A stretch of 64,000 nucleotides of DNA from assembly GCF_001625365.1 (NCBI RefSeq), contig NZ_LJJF01000001.1, forward strand, positions 2,232,001 to 2,296,000, given 5' to 3'. The notes under the pieces were generated by a model. It was not told the DNA's origin. It searched no databases and saw only the letters and a list, made by a program, of their open reading frames with translations. Source of the stretch: Streptomyces sp. MJM8645 (GTDB taxonomy: Bacteria > Actinomycetota > Actinomycetes > Streptomycetales > Streptomycetaceae). Of the stretch, positions 1-7,950 are shown piece by piece. The position numbers and the translations under genes are program-made. Position 1 is the first letter of the stretch. The number at the start of each line of letters is the position of its first letter.

Positions 1-8
1 CCCGTCCG

Positions 9-43
9 TCCGCCACCGCCCCAACACCCGGGGCGGTGGCGGA
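9..43. terminator. Strong hairpin at the left edge
   Basis: A perfect 14-bp inverted repeat (arms 9-22 and 30-43, loop of 7 bases) with a GC-rich stem and no clear T tract. It is probably the terminator of a gene lying left of the window. Confidence 0.6.
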
Positions 44-99
44 CACCCCACCGGCCGTCGCGGCGCGCACCGTCATTCCCTCCTCCCCAGGAGACCCTG

Positions 100-747
100 T
101 TGACCGAGATCATCCTCATGTCCGACCCACAGGTGGCTGCCCTCCCCATCCAGGACTGCGGCGACCGCCTCCTGGACGTCCGCGAGCACGAGCTCCTCCT
201 GGACGACCGCAAGCGCGACGACGCCGGGGCGTTCGCCCACCTGCGGTCCGGCGTGCTCGACCGGCTCCTCGACGCCCAATCGCACCTCCCGGACGGCCTG
301 CGGCTGCTCTTCGTCGAGGGCTATCGCCCGCCGGCCCTTCAGCGCCGCTACTTCGACGAGTACGCCGCCGAGTTGCGCACCGCACACCCGGACTGGCCGG
401 CCGCACAGCTCCGATCGGCCGCGAGCCGCTACGTCTCCCCGCCCGAGATCGCACCACACAGCGCCGGCGCCGCCGTCGACCTCACCCTGGCCGACGCCGA
501 CGGCCACGAACTCGACCTCGGCACCCGGATCAACGCCAGCCCGGAAGAAAGCGCCGGCGCCTGCTACACCGACGCCGCCCACCTCTCCCCCGAAGCCCGC
601 ACCAACCGGCAACTCCTCAGCCACACCCTCACCCGCGCCGGCCTCGTCAACTACCCCACCGAGTGGTGGCACTGGTCCTACGGAGACCGCTACTGGGCCC
701 TCACAACCGGCGCACCCGCCGCCCTCTACGGCCCCGAACACCTGTAA
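100..747 (+). CDS. D-alanyl-D-alanine dipeptidase, VanX/DdpX-like
   Basis: This 215-residue protein belongs to the M15D zinc dipeptidases, which hydrolyse D-Ala-D-Ala. The visible signature is a GYRP motif (residues 74-77, substrate arginine), an SxHxxG-type stretch with H120 and D127 as zinc ligands, and EWWHW (188-192) with the catalytic Glu188 and third ligand His191. I chose the TTG at 100 because AGGAG lies six bases upstream; ATG at 118 is the alternative. No signal peptide is visible, so it is probably cytoplasmic. No vanH/vanA-like ligase or VanRS pair is nearby, so cell-wall turnover or D-Ala recycling is more likely than glycopeptide resistance. Confidence 0.9.
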   Translation: MTEIILMSDPQVAALPIQDCGDRLLDVREHELLLDDRKRDDAGAFAHLRSGVLDRLLDAQSHLPDGLRLLFVEGYRPPALQRRYFDEYAAELRTAHPDWPAAQLRSAASRYVSPPEIAPHSAGAAVDLTLADADGHELDLGTRINASPEESAGACYTDAAHLSPEARTNRQLLSHTLTRAGLVNYPTEWWHWSYGDRYWALTTGAPAALYGPEHL

Positions 748-821
748 CCCTCACGCAGCCGCCCTCCTACGCCCGCCGCAAGCTCCGCCCGACCCGCCGA
801 CGACATGACGGGCCACCCAGA

Positions 822-851
822 GCGCCCCGGGGCTCGGAAGCCCCGGGGCGC
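822..851. terminator. Hairpin between the dipeptidase and the truncated monooxygenase
   Basis: Perfect 13-bp stem (822-834 with 839-851) around a four-base loop. It could end transcription of the dipeptidase (+) and of the broken gene at 872 (-). Confidence 0.65.
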
Positions 852-871
852 ATCGGTCACTCGGTGAGGCG

Positions 872-1024
872 TCAGGCCTTGGGGCCGGCGGACTGGACGA
901 CCTCGAAGGACCAGAGGGTGGAGCCGGAGGCGGCGGGGCGCTTGGGGGCCTGCATCCACGCTTTGAAATCCTCCTCGCTGTGCTGGCGGGTGTAGACGAG
1001 GTACTGGTCGGCGCCCTCGACGGG
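872..1024 (-). pseudogene. 3' fragment of an antibiotic-biosynthesis-monooxygenase-like gene
   Basis: The frame reads a C-terminal end with the motifs QYLVYTR, EEDFK and TLWSFEVVQSAGPKA, almost identical to the intact gene at 4174-4503. It lacks the Ala/Pro-rich insert of that copy and loses homology at about 1024, just after the segment matching VEGTDQYLVYTR. The first half of the gene, including the start, is absent. It is a truncated duplicate in the same orientation as the intact copy, and the two bracket the STAND gene. The break therefore probably marks the left end of an insertion or a duplication junction. Confidence 0.75.
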
Positions 1025-1246
1025 GCAGCACCTCTTCGGATGTATCTTGCGCCGATGGCCGAACACCTGGTTACTCGCGCCCGTTGGGGTGATCTGACAA
1101 GGCAGAACTGGGCCGGGCCGTTTCTCGTTTAAGGTGCCCGCCGACTTAGCTTTCGCAGTAGTCAAGGAATCTAACTCGGGCAGCTAACCGTAAGGGCGAC
1201 GGCTCCCTCCCCACCTCCCAAATCGGCGAGATCTCCCGGAGCGAAT
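1025..1246. other. Left junction of the accessory island
   Basis: Homology to the monooxygenase stops at about 1024 and composition becomes more A+T-rich toward the gene ending at 1247. I see no convincing gene; the open stretches are short and lack ribosome binding sites. I found no clear terminal inverted repeat or attachment site. Confidence 0.4.
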
Positions 1247-3655
1247 TTAGTTCCCTTTCTCATTTGAGAGAGTTGCAAAAAGGTCGTCAATGGGGTCAAG
1301 CCGGGCGAAATGATCCTCTCGAAGAGCACTTACACTCCCTCTGCCTGGCCAGTCCAACGATTCCCAACCCTCGCCCTCTTGAGAATAATCATCAGGTTCC
1401 ATATCCCCCCGAAGGAGCAGAATCCGTTCTGCCAGAAATTCGACAGCCAGGCCGGGCGGATGCCCAAATACGGCAATTGCATATTCAAGATTCGACGCCA
1501 CCTCCACGCATTCCTCAAGGTTGTTTATACGCGCAGCCTCGGCACGATCCCAGCCTGCTGCGAAAGTTGCAAAACTTTGACGAATCTTGGCCTCAACGAT
1601 GGCAGAATCGCGAACCTCAGGTAAATCAATCTCGGTAAGCAATTCCAGGGCATCGCAGTAATCCTCCGGCGACTGAGCACAGGAAAGTACTTTTACAGCA
1701 AAAGAATTCCGTGCCACAGTCACGGCAGGCCAGGCAGAGGCGTAGTTCGCCAGCAGGCGCAATAGGCTGACAAATAGGCCGCAATCCATCTCCGAATCAG
1801 CGAGATCTTCTTTTGCGAGGAGGGCAATATTCTGGCAGGCGCTTTTGATGAAAATAGGTCGCGTAATATATTTCCCAGACTGAGCGGCAGCCCTCAACGT
1901 AAACTCGTATCGTTTCAGGGAGTCGCTTGGCTTTCTTCTATGCCCGCTCCCGTCTTGCTCCCAGACCGACGACGGGGCTTCCACCAACCTCTCCATCGAT
2001 TCAACGATATTGCGCCTGACATTCGGACCCAACCCTGGTAGCAGCGCCTTTCGCGCAGTTCCGGTCGCGAAGCCATGAGACCAGTGGTAAATGTTTGCTG
2101 CCTGTTCGAAGAAAGCGCATCCCCGAATGACTTGCGCGAGCTCCTCGGGGTGGGCCACCAGGTAAGAGGTAACGTAGTCAACGAACGACGGATTGGCAAA
2201 ACGCACCATGACTAATTGATGGTTTAGTGCAGGGCCACCTTCTTGGATACTCGGGCCAGAGCTCCTAGAAATCTCTACGAACGTTCCCTCCAGCCTCTTA
2301 AGGGAGATCCTCAACTGGCGCGTATCCGTCTTCGCTCCACCGTAAGTGGAGGCCTCATAAGCCTGCAGAGAATCGACGAAGTCGCCGAGTTCTATCTCAT
2401 CGCGAAACGTTGACAAAATCAGTAGAGCATCTCTCTCCAAACGTGAAAGCTGATGATCGAATATCTGCTCCCACAGGTCCCGAGGATTCTCAAGAGCCAC
2501 CATAAAGCATTCATACAACTCCTGCTCCGGCGCCTCAGAAGCGCCAAAGTTTGAGCATATAAGCTCAATCAGGCGTGGATTAAAGTTCGCGTGATCGATG
2601 ATCCTTCTATATCCTCGGTGAGTAATAATCGATGCCGTGGCGTTTGCCGGAAGGTTGGAAAAGTGAAGATGATTGTAGAGGATCTGCGCCTTTTGGTGGC
2701 GCGTATATTTGGCCAGGTCGAGGATGATTTTCCCATGCTTAAATGCAGAAACTCGCTGCAGAGGCTCATGCACTAGGCGAGCTTGCGCGAGAATATACTC
2801 TCGGGTCGTCATAATGAGTCGCTTCGTGGCATCTTGCCGAATGCGCTCAATTATCATCGATAGACGACTGTCCTCGTTTTTGTTGAGCGATCCAGATAGC
2901 GTATTCTGGCCGAGAAAATCGTCATACAGAAATACCTGTTTTCTTTCAGGCTTCCATGCCCGATCCACATCTGAGACATCTTCTGATGCCAGATTGATCT
3001 CCCACCCCTCGCCCGAGAGGCGGAGGAGCAACGTCTCCGCGAGGGTGGTCTTACCGATTCCCGGAGATCCTGATATTATGCACACATGGCATGAGTTGAG
3101 AATTTCTCTTGCCCTCCCGAACGCTTCACTATGGACATATATCTTCCGCCGTCGAACAATACTGTCGACAATGCTTGAGTTTCGGGCGTACAGGTCCGAT
3201 TTCACCAGGTGCTCAAGCACGGCTGCCGAGGTAATCCAAAGCTTGAAGTTGTCTAGCTCGACCCTCGGGTGTCTCCGTAGTAGATTTTCCAGGTCGTCGA
3301 CAGCAAAAATGTCACTCTGGTCAAGATCTACTCCATCAAAGATCCTGACAATCTCATCCTTGTTTGATCGCGTGAGAGAGGCGGATGTTGCAAGGATATA
3401 TCTGCACGAGAATTTGCCGCTTACTTTCTCCGCCTCCCTTTCCAGCTGGGCCTTAATTTGAGCATAAGTCCTATTGGGGGAATGCTTGCACTGGACGATT
3501 ATTGATTCTTTTCCATTTCGGTGAAGGCGAATATCTACGCCACCGTCCCGCCCTTGAGGGAAGGTCTCCATTCGGACGCCAAATTCGGCCTGGAGAAGGT
3601 CTCGAACTAAGACCTCAAAATCATAAGGGGAAAGATCTGAATAGTTGCGCGCCAT
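1247..3655 (-). CDS. Mrr-like nuclease fused to a STAND-family NTPase, probable anti-phage protein
   Basis: The 802-residue protein starts with a restriction-endonuclease fold of the Mrr/PD-(D/E)xK type: GRDGGVD (residues 35-41) and VQCK (54-57) carry the Asp and Gln-x-Lys of the metal site. A P-loop NTPase follows with Walker A GSPGIGKTT (196-204) and Walker B VFLYDD (241-246), resembling nSTAND3 modules. The rest, to residue 802, looks alpha-helical, as expected for a sensor region. STAND NTPases with N-terminal effector nucleases detect phage proteins and then cut DNA (the Avs principle). The gene uses far more A/T third positions than its neighbours, a sign of transfer. The start at 3655 has only a weak ribosome site. 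The phage trigger is unknown. Confidence 0.8.
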   Translation of the reverse strand: MARNYSDLSPYDFEVLVRDLLQAEFGVRMETFPQGRDGGVDIRLHRNGKESIIVQCKHSPNRTYAQIKAQLEREAEKVSGKFSCRYILATSASLTRSNKDEIVRIFDGVDLDQSDIFAVDDLENLLRRHPRVELDNFKLWITSAAVLEHLVKSDLYARNSSIVDSIVRRRKIYVHSEAFGRAREILNSCHVCIISGSPGIGKTTLAETLLLRLSGEGWEINLASEDVSDVDRAWKPERKQVFLYDDFLGQNTLSGSLNKNEDSRLSMIIERIRQDATKRLIMTTREYILAQARLVHEPLQRVSAFKHGKIILDLAKYTRHQKAQILYNHLHFSNLPANATASIITHRGYRRIIDHANFNPRLIELICSNFGASEAPEQELYECFMVALENPRDLWEQIFDHQLSRLERDALLILSTFRDEIELGDFVDSLQAYEASTYGGAKTDTRQLRISLKRLEGTFVEISRSSGPSIQEGGPALNHQLVMVRFANPSFVDYVTSYLVAHPEELAQVIRGCAFFEQAANIYHWSHGFATGTARKALLPGLGPNVRRNIVESMERLVEAPSSVWEQDGSGHRRKPSDSLKRYEFTLRAAAQSGKYITRPIFIKSACQNIALLAKEDLADSEMDCGLFVSLLRLLANYASAWPAVTVARNSFAVKVLSCAQSPEDYCDALELLTEIDLPEVRDSAIVEAKIRQSFATFAAGWDRAEAARINNLEECVEVASNLEYAIAVFGHPPGLAVEFLAERILLLRGDMEPDDYSQEGEGWESLDWPGRGSVSALREDHFARLDPIDDLFATLSNEKGN

Positions 3656-3712
3656 GTCGCCACTATGCCATCAATTAGGCGCCTGCATGAGGGAATGGAA
3701 AAATAGCCGGAT

Positions 3713-4102
3713 ATGCAGCTTTTCAGTCTCCGGCGTCGCCTCCAGATTCACAAGGCCAACACCTCCGGCCCGCGCGTCGCCCTCTTCCCGGTCCGCGAGG
3801 ACTGGCACCAGGCCCGCGAGGCGGCGGGCCTGGTGAGCAGCGGCGCCGAGGACATGCACGGTGGCGAGTTGGAGGTGTCGCTCCTCCTCCACGGCGCCCC
3901 GGAGCTCATCCGCGACGGCATCGAGCAGGACGACCATTCCGCCCCCGAGCGCCCGCACCTGCTCACGCTCGGCATGACCGGGTACACGAAGAACGGCATC
4001 ATCGGGCAGCCCTCCCTCGGAACGGCGGCGAAGGGCCGCGCCCTCCTCGACAGCCTGTCCCGGTCTGCTGCCGCGCATCTCTCGATCCTCGCGGGCGGCT
4101 GA
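3713..4102 (+). pseudogene. C-terminal fragment of a creatininase-family amidohydrolase
   Basis: From about residue 18 the frame matches the end of creatininase-family enzymes: FPVREDW, the HGGELE metal-site motif (canonical HAGE), and GIIGQPSLGTAAKG near the C terminus. The N-terminal half, with the first metal ligands, is missing, and the sequence begins abruptly beside the 5' end of the A+T-richer STAND gene. It is therefore a truncated remnant, cut at the right boundary of the inserted segment. An active enzyme is unlikely. Confidence 0.75.
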
Positions 4103-4108
4103 GAGGCA

Positions 4109-4144
4109 CTTCGGGCCCTTCCCCTGCTGGGGAAGGGCCCGAAG
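4109..4144. terminator. Hairpin terminator, convergent
   Basis: Perfect 16-bp stem (4109-4124 with 4129-4144) with a TGCT loop, followed on the + strand by GGGAAAA. It sits between the creatininase fragment (+) and the monooxygenase (-). Confidence 0.75.
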
Positions 4145-4173
4145 GGAAAAGCGAACAACCGCGAAGTGAGGCG

Positions 4174-4503
4174 TCAGGCCTTGGGGCCGGCGGACTGGAC
4201 GACCTCGAAGGACCAGAGGGTGGAACCGGAGGCGGCGGGGCGCTTGGGGGCCTCGCCCTCCGGGGCGGCGGGGCGGTGGGCGGCCTGCATGGGGCCCTCC
4301 ATCCACACCTTGAAATCCTCCTCGCTGCGCCAGCGGGTGTAGACGAGGTACTGGTCGGTGCCCTCGACGGGACGGAGGAGCTCGAACCACTCGAAGCCGT
4401 CCGAGTTCTCCACCGCGCCGGCGCGGGAGGCGAAGCGCTGCTCCAGGACCTCCCGCTGCTCGGCGGGAACCGTCAGTACGTTGATCTTGACGACGCTACT
4501 CAC
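4174..4503 (-). CDS. Antibiotic biosynthesis monooxygenase (ABM) domain protein
   Basis: This 109-residue single-domain protein has the dimeric alpha/beta-barrel ABM fold seen in small monooxygenases and haem-degrading proteins. Visible hallmarks are the N-terminal strand VVKINVLTVP, the GFEWFELLRPVEG segment, QYLVYTRW and EDFKVW. An Ala/Pro-rich insert (about residues 72-87) precedes the last strand TLWSFEVV. The GTG at 4503 is preceded by AGAGG at a spacing of six bases, which fixes the start. The substrate is not predictable. A truncated near-identical copy lies at 872-1024. Confidence 0.85.
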   Translation of the reverse strand: MSSVVKINVLTVPAEQREVLEQRFASRAGAVENSDGFEWFELLRPVEGTDQYLVYTRWRSEEDFKVWMEGPMQAAHRPAAPEGEAPKRPAASGSTLWSFEVVQSAGPKA

Positions 4504-4546
4504 ATGACACCTCTCATCACTAGGCCCTCTACCTGGGCACCTAACC

Positions 4547-4882
4547 TTGACCACGTGCGAGCAGTCTCCTACATACGACAGTCAAAGAAGCGTGAGGACG
4601 ACTCTCAAGCTTCGCCCGGCTGCCCAGCGAACGAAGACCGAAGCCTTGATTCTCGCGAAGGGCTGGGAGAGCAACGGCCACTTCGAAGACGTCGGCAAGT
4701 CGGGCTGGGACCTCTGGGAGAAGCAGCGCAACGGCCGTAACGGGTCGCTGGTGGCCAAGCTCCAAGGAGCCCGGCTCGTGCTGTCCAGCGAGAGGACGGC
4801 CGCCCGCCTGGACGAAGCGTTCGTGAAGCTCTTCACCGCCGCCGACCTGCTCACCTCGCACCAGAAGTACAAGCCCGCGTAA
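4547..4882 (+). CDS. Hypothetical protein, probably a mobile-element remnant
   Basis: This frame encodes about 111 residues if read from TTG 4547. The part after residue 25 looks protein-like (GHFEDVGKSGWDLWEKQR, then an amphipathic helix rich in Ala/Leu). I do not recognise a family. No good ribosome site precedes the TTG, and the frame ends exactly where a decapitated primase begins, so it may itself be part of a rearranged mobile element. Confidence 0.35.
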   Translation: MTTCEQSPTYDSQRSVRTTLKLRPAAQRTKTEALILAKGWESNGHFEDVGKSGWDLWEKQRNGRNGSLVAKLQGARLVLSSERTAARLDEAFVKLFTAADLLTSHQKYKPA

Positions 4883-5278
4883 GACTTCACACCGACCGCT
4901 CTGCTCATCATGTCCGGCAACGACAAGCCCACGATCCGAGGCACCGACGAAGACATCTGGCGGCGCTTCCGCTGCGTCCCGTGGGACGAGTCGTTCATCG
5001 GAAGGGAGGACAAGGGATTCAAGGGCCGCCTACTGGCCGAAGCGGAAGGCATAGCGGCTTGGGCCGTCCGGGGCGCCGCCGAGTGGTTCGAGCACGGCCT
5101 GAACGAGCAGGAACGAGTCACCAGGGCTACCGGCGAATACCGGGAGGAGTCCGACCCGTTCGCCGACTGGGTGGCGGCCAACTTCGAAGCAGCGCCGGAC
5201 GGCTTCGTGCCGAACAGCGAGATCAAGCAGCGGGCAGAGCGGATGCACCCGAAGCTCCCCGGACAGGCGCAAGCGTGG
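4883..5278 (+). pseudogene. C-terminal fragment of a P4-family phage/plasmid DNA primase
   Basis: The frame begins directly after a stop with the core of P4/D5-type primase-helicases: FTPTALLIMSGNDKP, then RGTDEDIWRRFRCVPW, followed by the ERVTRATGEYREESDPFADW tail. In intact proteins these motifs follow a primase domain and a Walker-type helicase core, both absent here. The 3' part runs in frame into resolvase sequence at about 5279, so the gene is broken at both ends. It marks a decayed phage or integrative plasmid. Confidence 0.8.
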
Positions 5279-5699
5279 TCCAAGGACTACGTCCGCCCCG
5301 GCGACACCCTGTGCGTGTGGAAGCTGGACCGGTTCGCCCGGCCGCTGATTGACCTCGTGACCATGGTGGACGCCCTCACGGCGCGCGGGGTCGGATTCAA
5401 TGTCCTCACGGGCGCTGGCCAGCATCGACCCGAACACCCCGGACGGCCGTCTCATGCTTCAGGTCGTCGGCGCGATGGCGGAGTTCGAGCGCTCGTTGGT
5501 CAAGGACCGCACGAAGGCCGGTCTCGCTGCCGCCAAAGCTCAGGGTCGGACTGGTGGTCGGCCGTCCGTGATCAGTGAGGACAGGTTGACCATTGCCCGC
5601 GCCCGCCCCGCCAAGGGGGAGAGCGTGAGCAGCATCGCGAAGGCGCTCGGGATCAGTCGGGCGACGCTGTACCGGCACTTGGAGGACTCCGAGTCGTAG
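5279..5699 (+). pseudogene. Serine recombinase (resolvase/invertase) remnant, frameshifted
   Basis: The N-terminal catalytic segment with the active-site Ser is missing. What remains starts at YVRPGDTLCVWKLDRFAR in the primase frame, continues to GVGFNVLTG, and then needs a one-base shift near 5400 to continue as IDPNTPDGRLMLQVVGAMAEFER. The C terminus retains GLAAAKAQGRTGGRPS and a helix-turn-helix tail, SSIAKALGISRATLYRHL. Truncation plus frameshift make it non-functional. It is fused to the primase fragment, a recombination scar. Confidence 0.85.
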
Positions 5700-5715
5700 C
5701 CGCCGCGCCTGCCGT

Positions 5716-5752
5716 GGGAGCCGTCTGCCCCCGCTGTGGGTGGACGGCTCTT
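5716..5752 (+). terminator. Hairpin after the resolvase remnant
   Basis: GAGCCGTC (5716-5723) pairs with GACGGCTC (5741-5748) around a loop that can pair further, followed by TTTC. It lies 17 bases past the resolvase stop. Confidence 0.6.
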
Positions 5753-5789
5753 TCGCCCTCTCTGGCGTCTGCCATCTTGACAGCACGAT

Positions 5790-5825
5790 GCCCCGGTACG
5801 GGCTCTGAGAGGTCCGTACCGGGGC
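5790..5825 (-). terminator. Hairpin downstream of the 97-residue ORF
   Basis: Perfect 12-bp stem (5790-5801 with 5814-5825). It lies ten bases past the stop of the minus-strand gene at 5835. Confidence 0.65.
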
Positions 5826-5834
5826 GGCGCCAGT

Positions 5835-6128
5835 TCACCAGCGCGAGCAGAGGTAGTCCACCACAGGCGCCAACCGGGTGGTGGCGGACGTGGGCCCAGC
5901 CGTGTACGCCGCGAGAGCAATCCCGGCGCCATCCACGACCGTGAGCCCCGCTGGAATGGCCGTCCCGCCGCTGACGACAACGACGGGCTGACCGTCCCGG
6001 TACTCGATCGACAGTGTGCCGATATCCTCGGGCTTGACCTGATCGGCCGGGACCAGCACGGGTTCGGCCGTCCCGGGCGTGAGCTTGATCGGGGCCGGGC
6101 CCTTTGAGTTGGGCGTGGTCTCGGGCAT
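5835..6128 (-). CDS. Hypothetical 97-residue protein
   Basis: The ATG at 6128 is preceded by GAGGAG at a spacing of seven bases, and a hairpin follows the stop, so this is a plausible complete gene. The product begins with a Pro/Thr-rich stretch and continues with a beta-rich segment (TLSIEYRDGQPVVVVSG) and a C-terminal YLCSRW. No signal peptide or membrane helix is seen. I do not recognise the family. Its position inside the decayed element suggests accessory DNA. Confidence 0.55.
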   Translation of the reverse strand: MPETTPNSKGPAPIKLTPGTAEPVLVPADQVKPEDIGTLSIEYRDGQPVVVVSGGTAIPAGLTVVDGAGIALAAYTAGPTSATTRLAPVVDYLCSRW

Positions 6129-6341
6129 GACTGTCTCCTCACTGGCCGGCTCGCTGCCGACGCGCCTGGACCTTCCCATGACTGTCCGTCACCAAACCAT
6201 CGCCGTTCTGATCGCTCGTCCGGCCGGCTGGGCGGGGCGCTCCGGAAGTTTCCGGCCGTGGCCGCCAACGGTCCCGACCCCAGCTCGAAGCACGCGCCCT
6301 GAGTGTGATGCCGTTTCCAGACCCAAGATTCGCCAACTGGG

Positions 6342-6461
6342 ATGCGGCCCGACGAGGTGGTCGCCATGACCCGCGAGGCGTGGGCGGAGTTCACCAGCGC
6401 CATCAAGTGCGGGGAGGTCGACCTGAGCGCGCAGGAGACCTGTGGACTGTCCGCTGTGTGA
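6342..6461 (+). pseudogene. Short remnant resembling the end of a DUF397-type protein
   Basis: A 39-codon frame contains VVAMTREAWAEFTSAIKCGE, which resembles the C-terminal W-x-x-F-x-x-x-(V/I)-K-x-GE pattern of actinobacterial DUF397 proteins, usual partners of XRE regulators. The N-terminal part and the XRE partner are absent, and there is no ribosome site. A remnant is the most likely reading. Confidence 0.25.
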
Positions 6462-6647
6462 TCAGCCCATCGCGTTCGACCCGGAGACAGGACAAGGCTG
6501 CTGCTTCCGGTGCGACCAGTGGGCGGGTCGGGCGATCCGGGGCCTGTCGATCGTGACGCTCCGCGGCAACTTGCCCGAAGTGCAGGCGGAGAGGGGGCGT
6601 GCAAGCCTGGTTGGAGAACCCGAAATCCAACCGAATGGGGCACAGCC

Positions 6648-6836
6648 ATGGGTATCGGCGACAAGTTCCGGGACAAGGCCGAGCAGTTGGAGGAGGAGGC
6701 GAAGTCGCGCCTCGGCAACAAGCCCCCGAAGGCGGACGACGCCCAACAGAAGGCCGCCCAGACCCAGCAGCAGGGCCAACAGCAGGGCCAGCAGAACCTG
6801 GACGACCTACCGGACGACATCGACGACCGGAAGTAG
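6648..6836 (+). CDS. Small hydrophilic protein, CsbD/stress-like in character
   Basis: The 62-residue product is very polar: an amphipathic N-terminal helix (IGDKFRDKAEQLEEEAKSRL), a Gln-rich middle with repeated QQGQ, and an acidic tail DDLPDDIDD. Such small soluble proteins occur widely in Streptomyces and resemble CsbD-like general-stress proteins, but the match is by character only. The ATG at 6648 follows a weak GGGG. A hairpin lies 14 bases past the stop. Confidence 0.55.
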   Translation: MGIGDKFRDKAEQLEEEAKSRLGNKPPKADDAQQKAAQTQQQGQQQGQQNLDDLPDDIDDRK

Positions 6837-6850
6837 CGGCCAAGACCGGG

Positions 6851-6886
6851 CGGGGACGGTCAGGGGTGGGCCCTCGACCGTCCCCG
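6851..6886. terminator. Convergent hairpin
   Basis: An 11-bp perfect stem (6851-6861 with 6876-6886) between the small hydrophilic protein (+) and the cupin gene (-). Confidence 0.65.
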
Positions 6887-6912
6887 TACTCATGCCCGGA
6901 CCGCTTCGTGGG

Positions 6913-7323
6913 TCAGGCGATCCACGGCGGGAGGAGGCGCTCGGCGTCGCGGGGGGCGAGGCCGCAGGCGCCTTCGGGGGTGACGGCGTCGGGGTTGTAG
7001 GCGTGGGCGGGGGACGGGCCGGCGACGATGGCGGTGAAGCCGTCGGCGGTGGTGATCCGGCGGGCGAGGTCGGCGGGGAGGACGAGGGTGTCGCCGGCGG
7101 TGAGGGGCACCGGGCCGTCGGGGAGGGTGACGGTGGCGGTGCCGGTGAGCAGCGTCCAGATCTGTTCGACGTCCATGGCGTGGAGCGGGCCGCTCTTGCC
7201 GGCCGTCATGTCGACCTGCCACAGGGCGAGGGTGGTTGAGCCCTGGGTGGGTGAGGCGTAGGTGGTCATGACGGCGTTCGGCGTCTCGATGCGACGGGCG
7301 TCGGCGTGGCGGATCACGGGCAT
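6913..7323 (-). CDS. Cupin-domain protein
   Basis: The 136-residue protein has a single cupin beta-barrel. Motif 1 reads GPLHAMDVEQIWTLLTG: only one His and a Glu are conserved, so metal binding may be weakened. Motif 2 reads PLTAGDTLVLPADL. Small cupins act as dioxygenases, isomerases or ligand-binding proteins; the substrate cannot be told. The start at 7323 is preceded by GGGGG. The gene is divergent from a MarR regulator, with a repeated operator-like sequence between them, and is the likely regulated partner. Confidence 0.8.
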   Translation of the reverse strand: MPVIRHADARRIETPNAVMTTYASPTQGSTTLALWQVDMTAGKSGPLHAMDVEQIWTLLTGTATVTLPDGPVPLTAGDTLVLPADLARRITTADGFTAIVAGPSPAHAYNPDAVTPEGACGLAPRDAERLLPPWIA

Positions 7324-7342
7324 GGCGAGGGAACCCCCTAAG

Positions 7343-7384
7343 ATGGTCAATGGCATTGTCTATATGGTCAATGAGGTTGTCTAC
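7343..7384. promoter_or_regulatory. Tandem 21-bp operator-like repeats between cupin and MarR genes
   Basis: Two adjacent 21-bp direct repeats (7343-7363 and 7364-7384) both begin ATGGTCAATG and end with TTGTCTA plus T or C. The first also contains the small palindrome CAATG-G-CATTG. The pair fills the space just upstream of the marR start and the cupin ribosome site. It is probably the MarR binding region controlling both genes. Confidence 0.6.
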
Positions 7385-7386
7385 CC

Positions 7387-7899
7387 ATGTCAAGCGAGCC
7401 CGCGAGCACACCCACCGGCACACCCCCGAGCGAACCCGCCCCGCCCGGCTTCGAGTTGCCGCTGCGCCTGCTGCTCACCTTCCGGACGATCATCGACGAG
7501 CTGCACGAGCGCATCGCCCGCGAGGGCCACCCCGACCTGCGGCCCATGCACGGCTTCGTCTTCCAGGCGATCGGACCGCACGGCACCACCGCCGTCGACC
7601 TCGGCCGCCGGCTCGGCGTCTCCAAGCAGGCCGCCGGCAAGACCATCGAGAACTTGGAGCAGCTCGGCTACGTCGAACGCGGCGGCGACCCGGCCGACGC
7701 CCGCCGCAAGGTCGTCCGACTGACCGCCCGCGGGGTGGACTGCCTGGTCCGGTCGGCCCGGATCTTCGACGAGCTGCGCGCCGAGTGGTCCGCCACCCTG
7801 GGCGAGGAGCGCCTGCGCGAGGTGGAGACGGCCCTGCGCCTGCTCGCCCCCGGCGACCCGTTCCGCCTCGACACCCCTCGCTGGTTCGGCGGTCCGTGA
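7387..7899 (+). CDS. MarR-family transcriptional regulator
   Basis: This 170-residue winged-helix protein has the MarR core: TTAVDLGRRLGVSKQAAGKTIENLEQLGYVER (recognition helix around residues 75-90) and the wing DPADARRKVVRLTARG. The N terminus is Pro/Ser/Thr-rich. Little ribosome site is visible before ATG 7387, so translation may be leaderless or nearly so. It probably represses itself and the divergent cupin gene through the repeats at 7343-7384, and would respond to a small ligand. Confidence 0.88.
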   Translation: MSSEPASTPTGTPPSEPAPPGFELPLRLLLTFRTIIDELHERIAREGHPDLRPMHGFVFQAIGPHGTTAVDLGRRLGVSKQAAGKTIENLEQLGYVERGGDPADARRKVVRLTARGVDCLVRSARIFDELRAEWSATLGEERLREVETALRLLAPGDPFRLDTPRWFGGP

Positions 7900-7950
7900 G
7901 GGAGGATCAGGAGTGGTGCGAGTCATGAGGGGCCAGCGGAGGGGAAGCGG

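Noticed and set aside
100..747. Vancomycin resistance cassette
   Set aside because: Only the VanX-like dipeptidase is present. No VanH, VanA-type ligase or VanRS is nearby.
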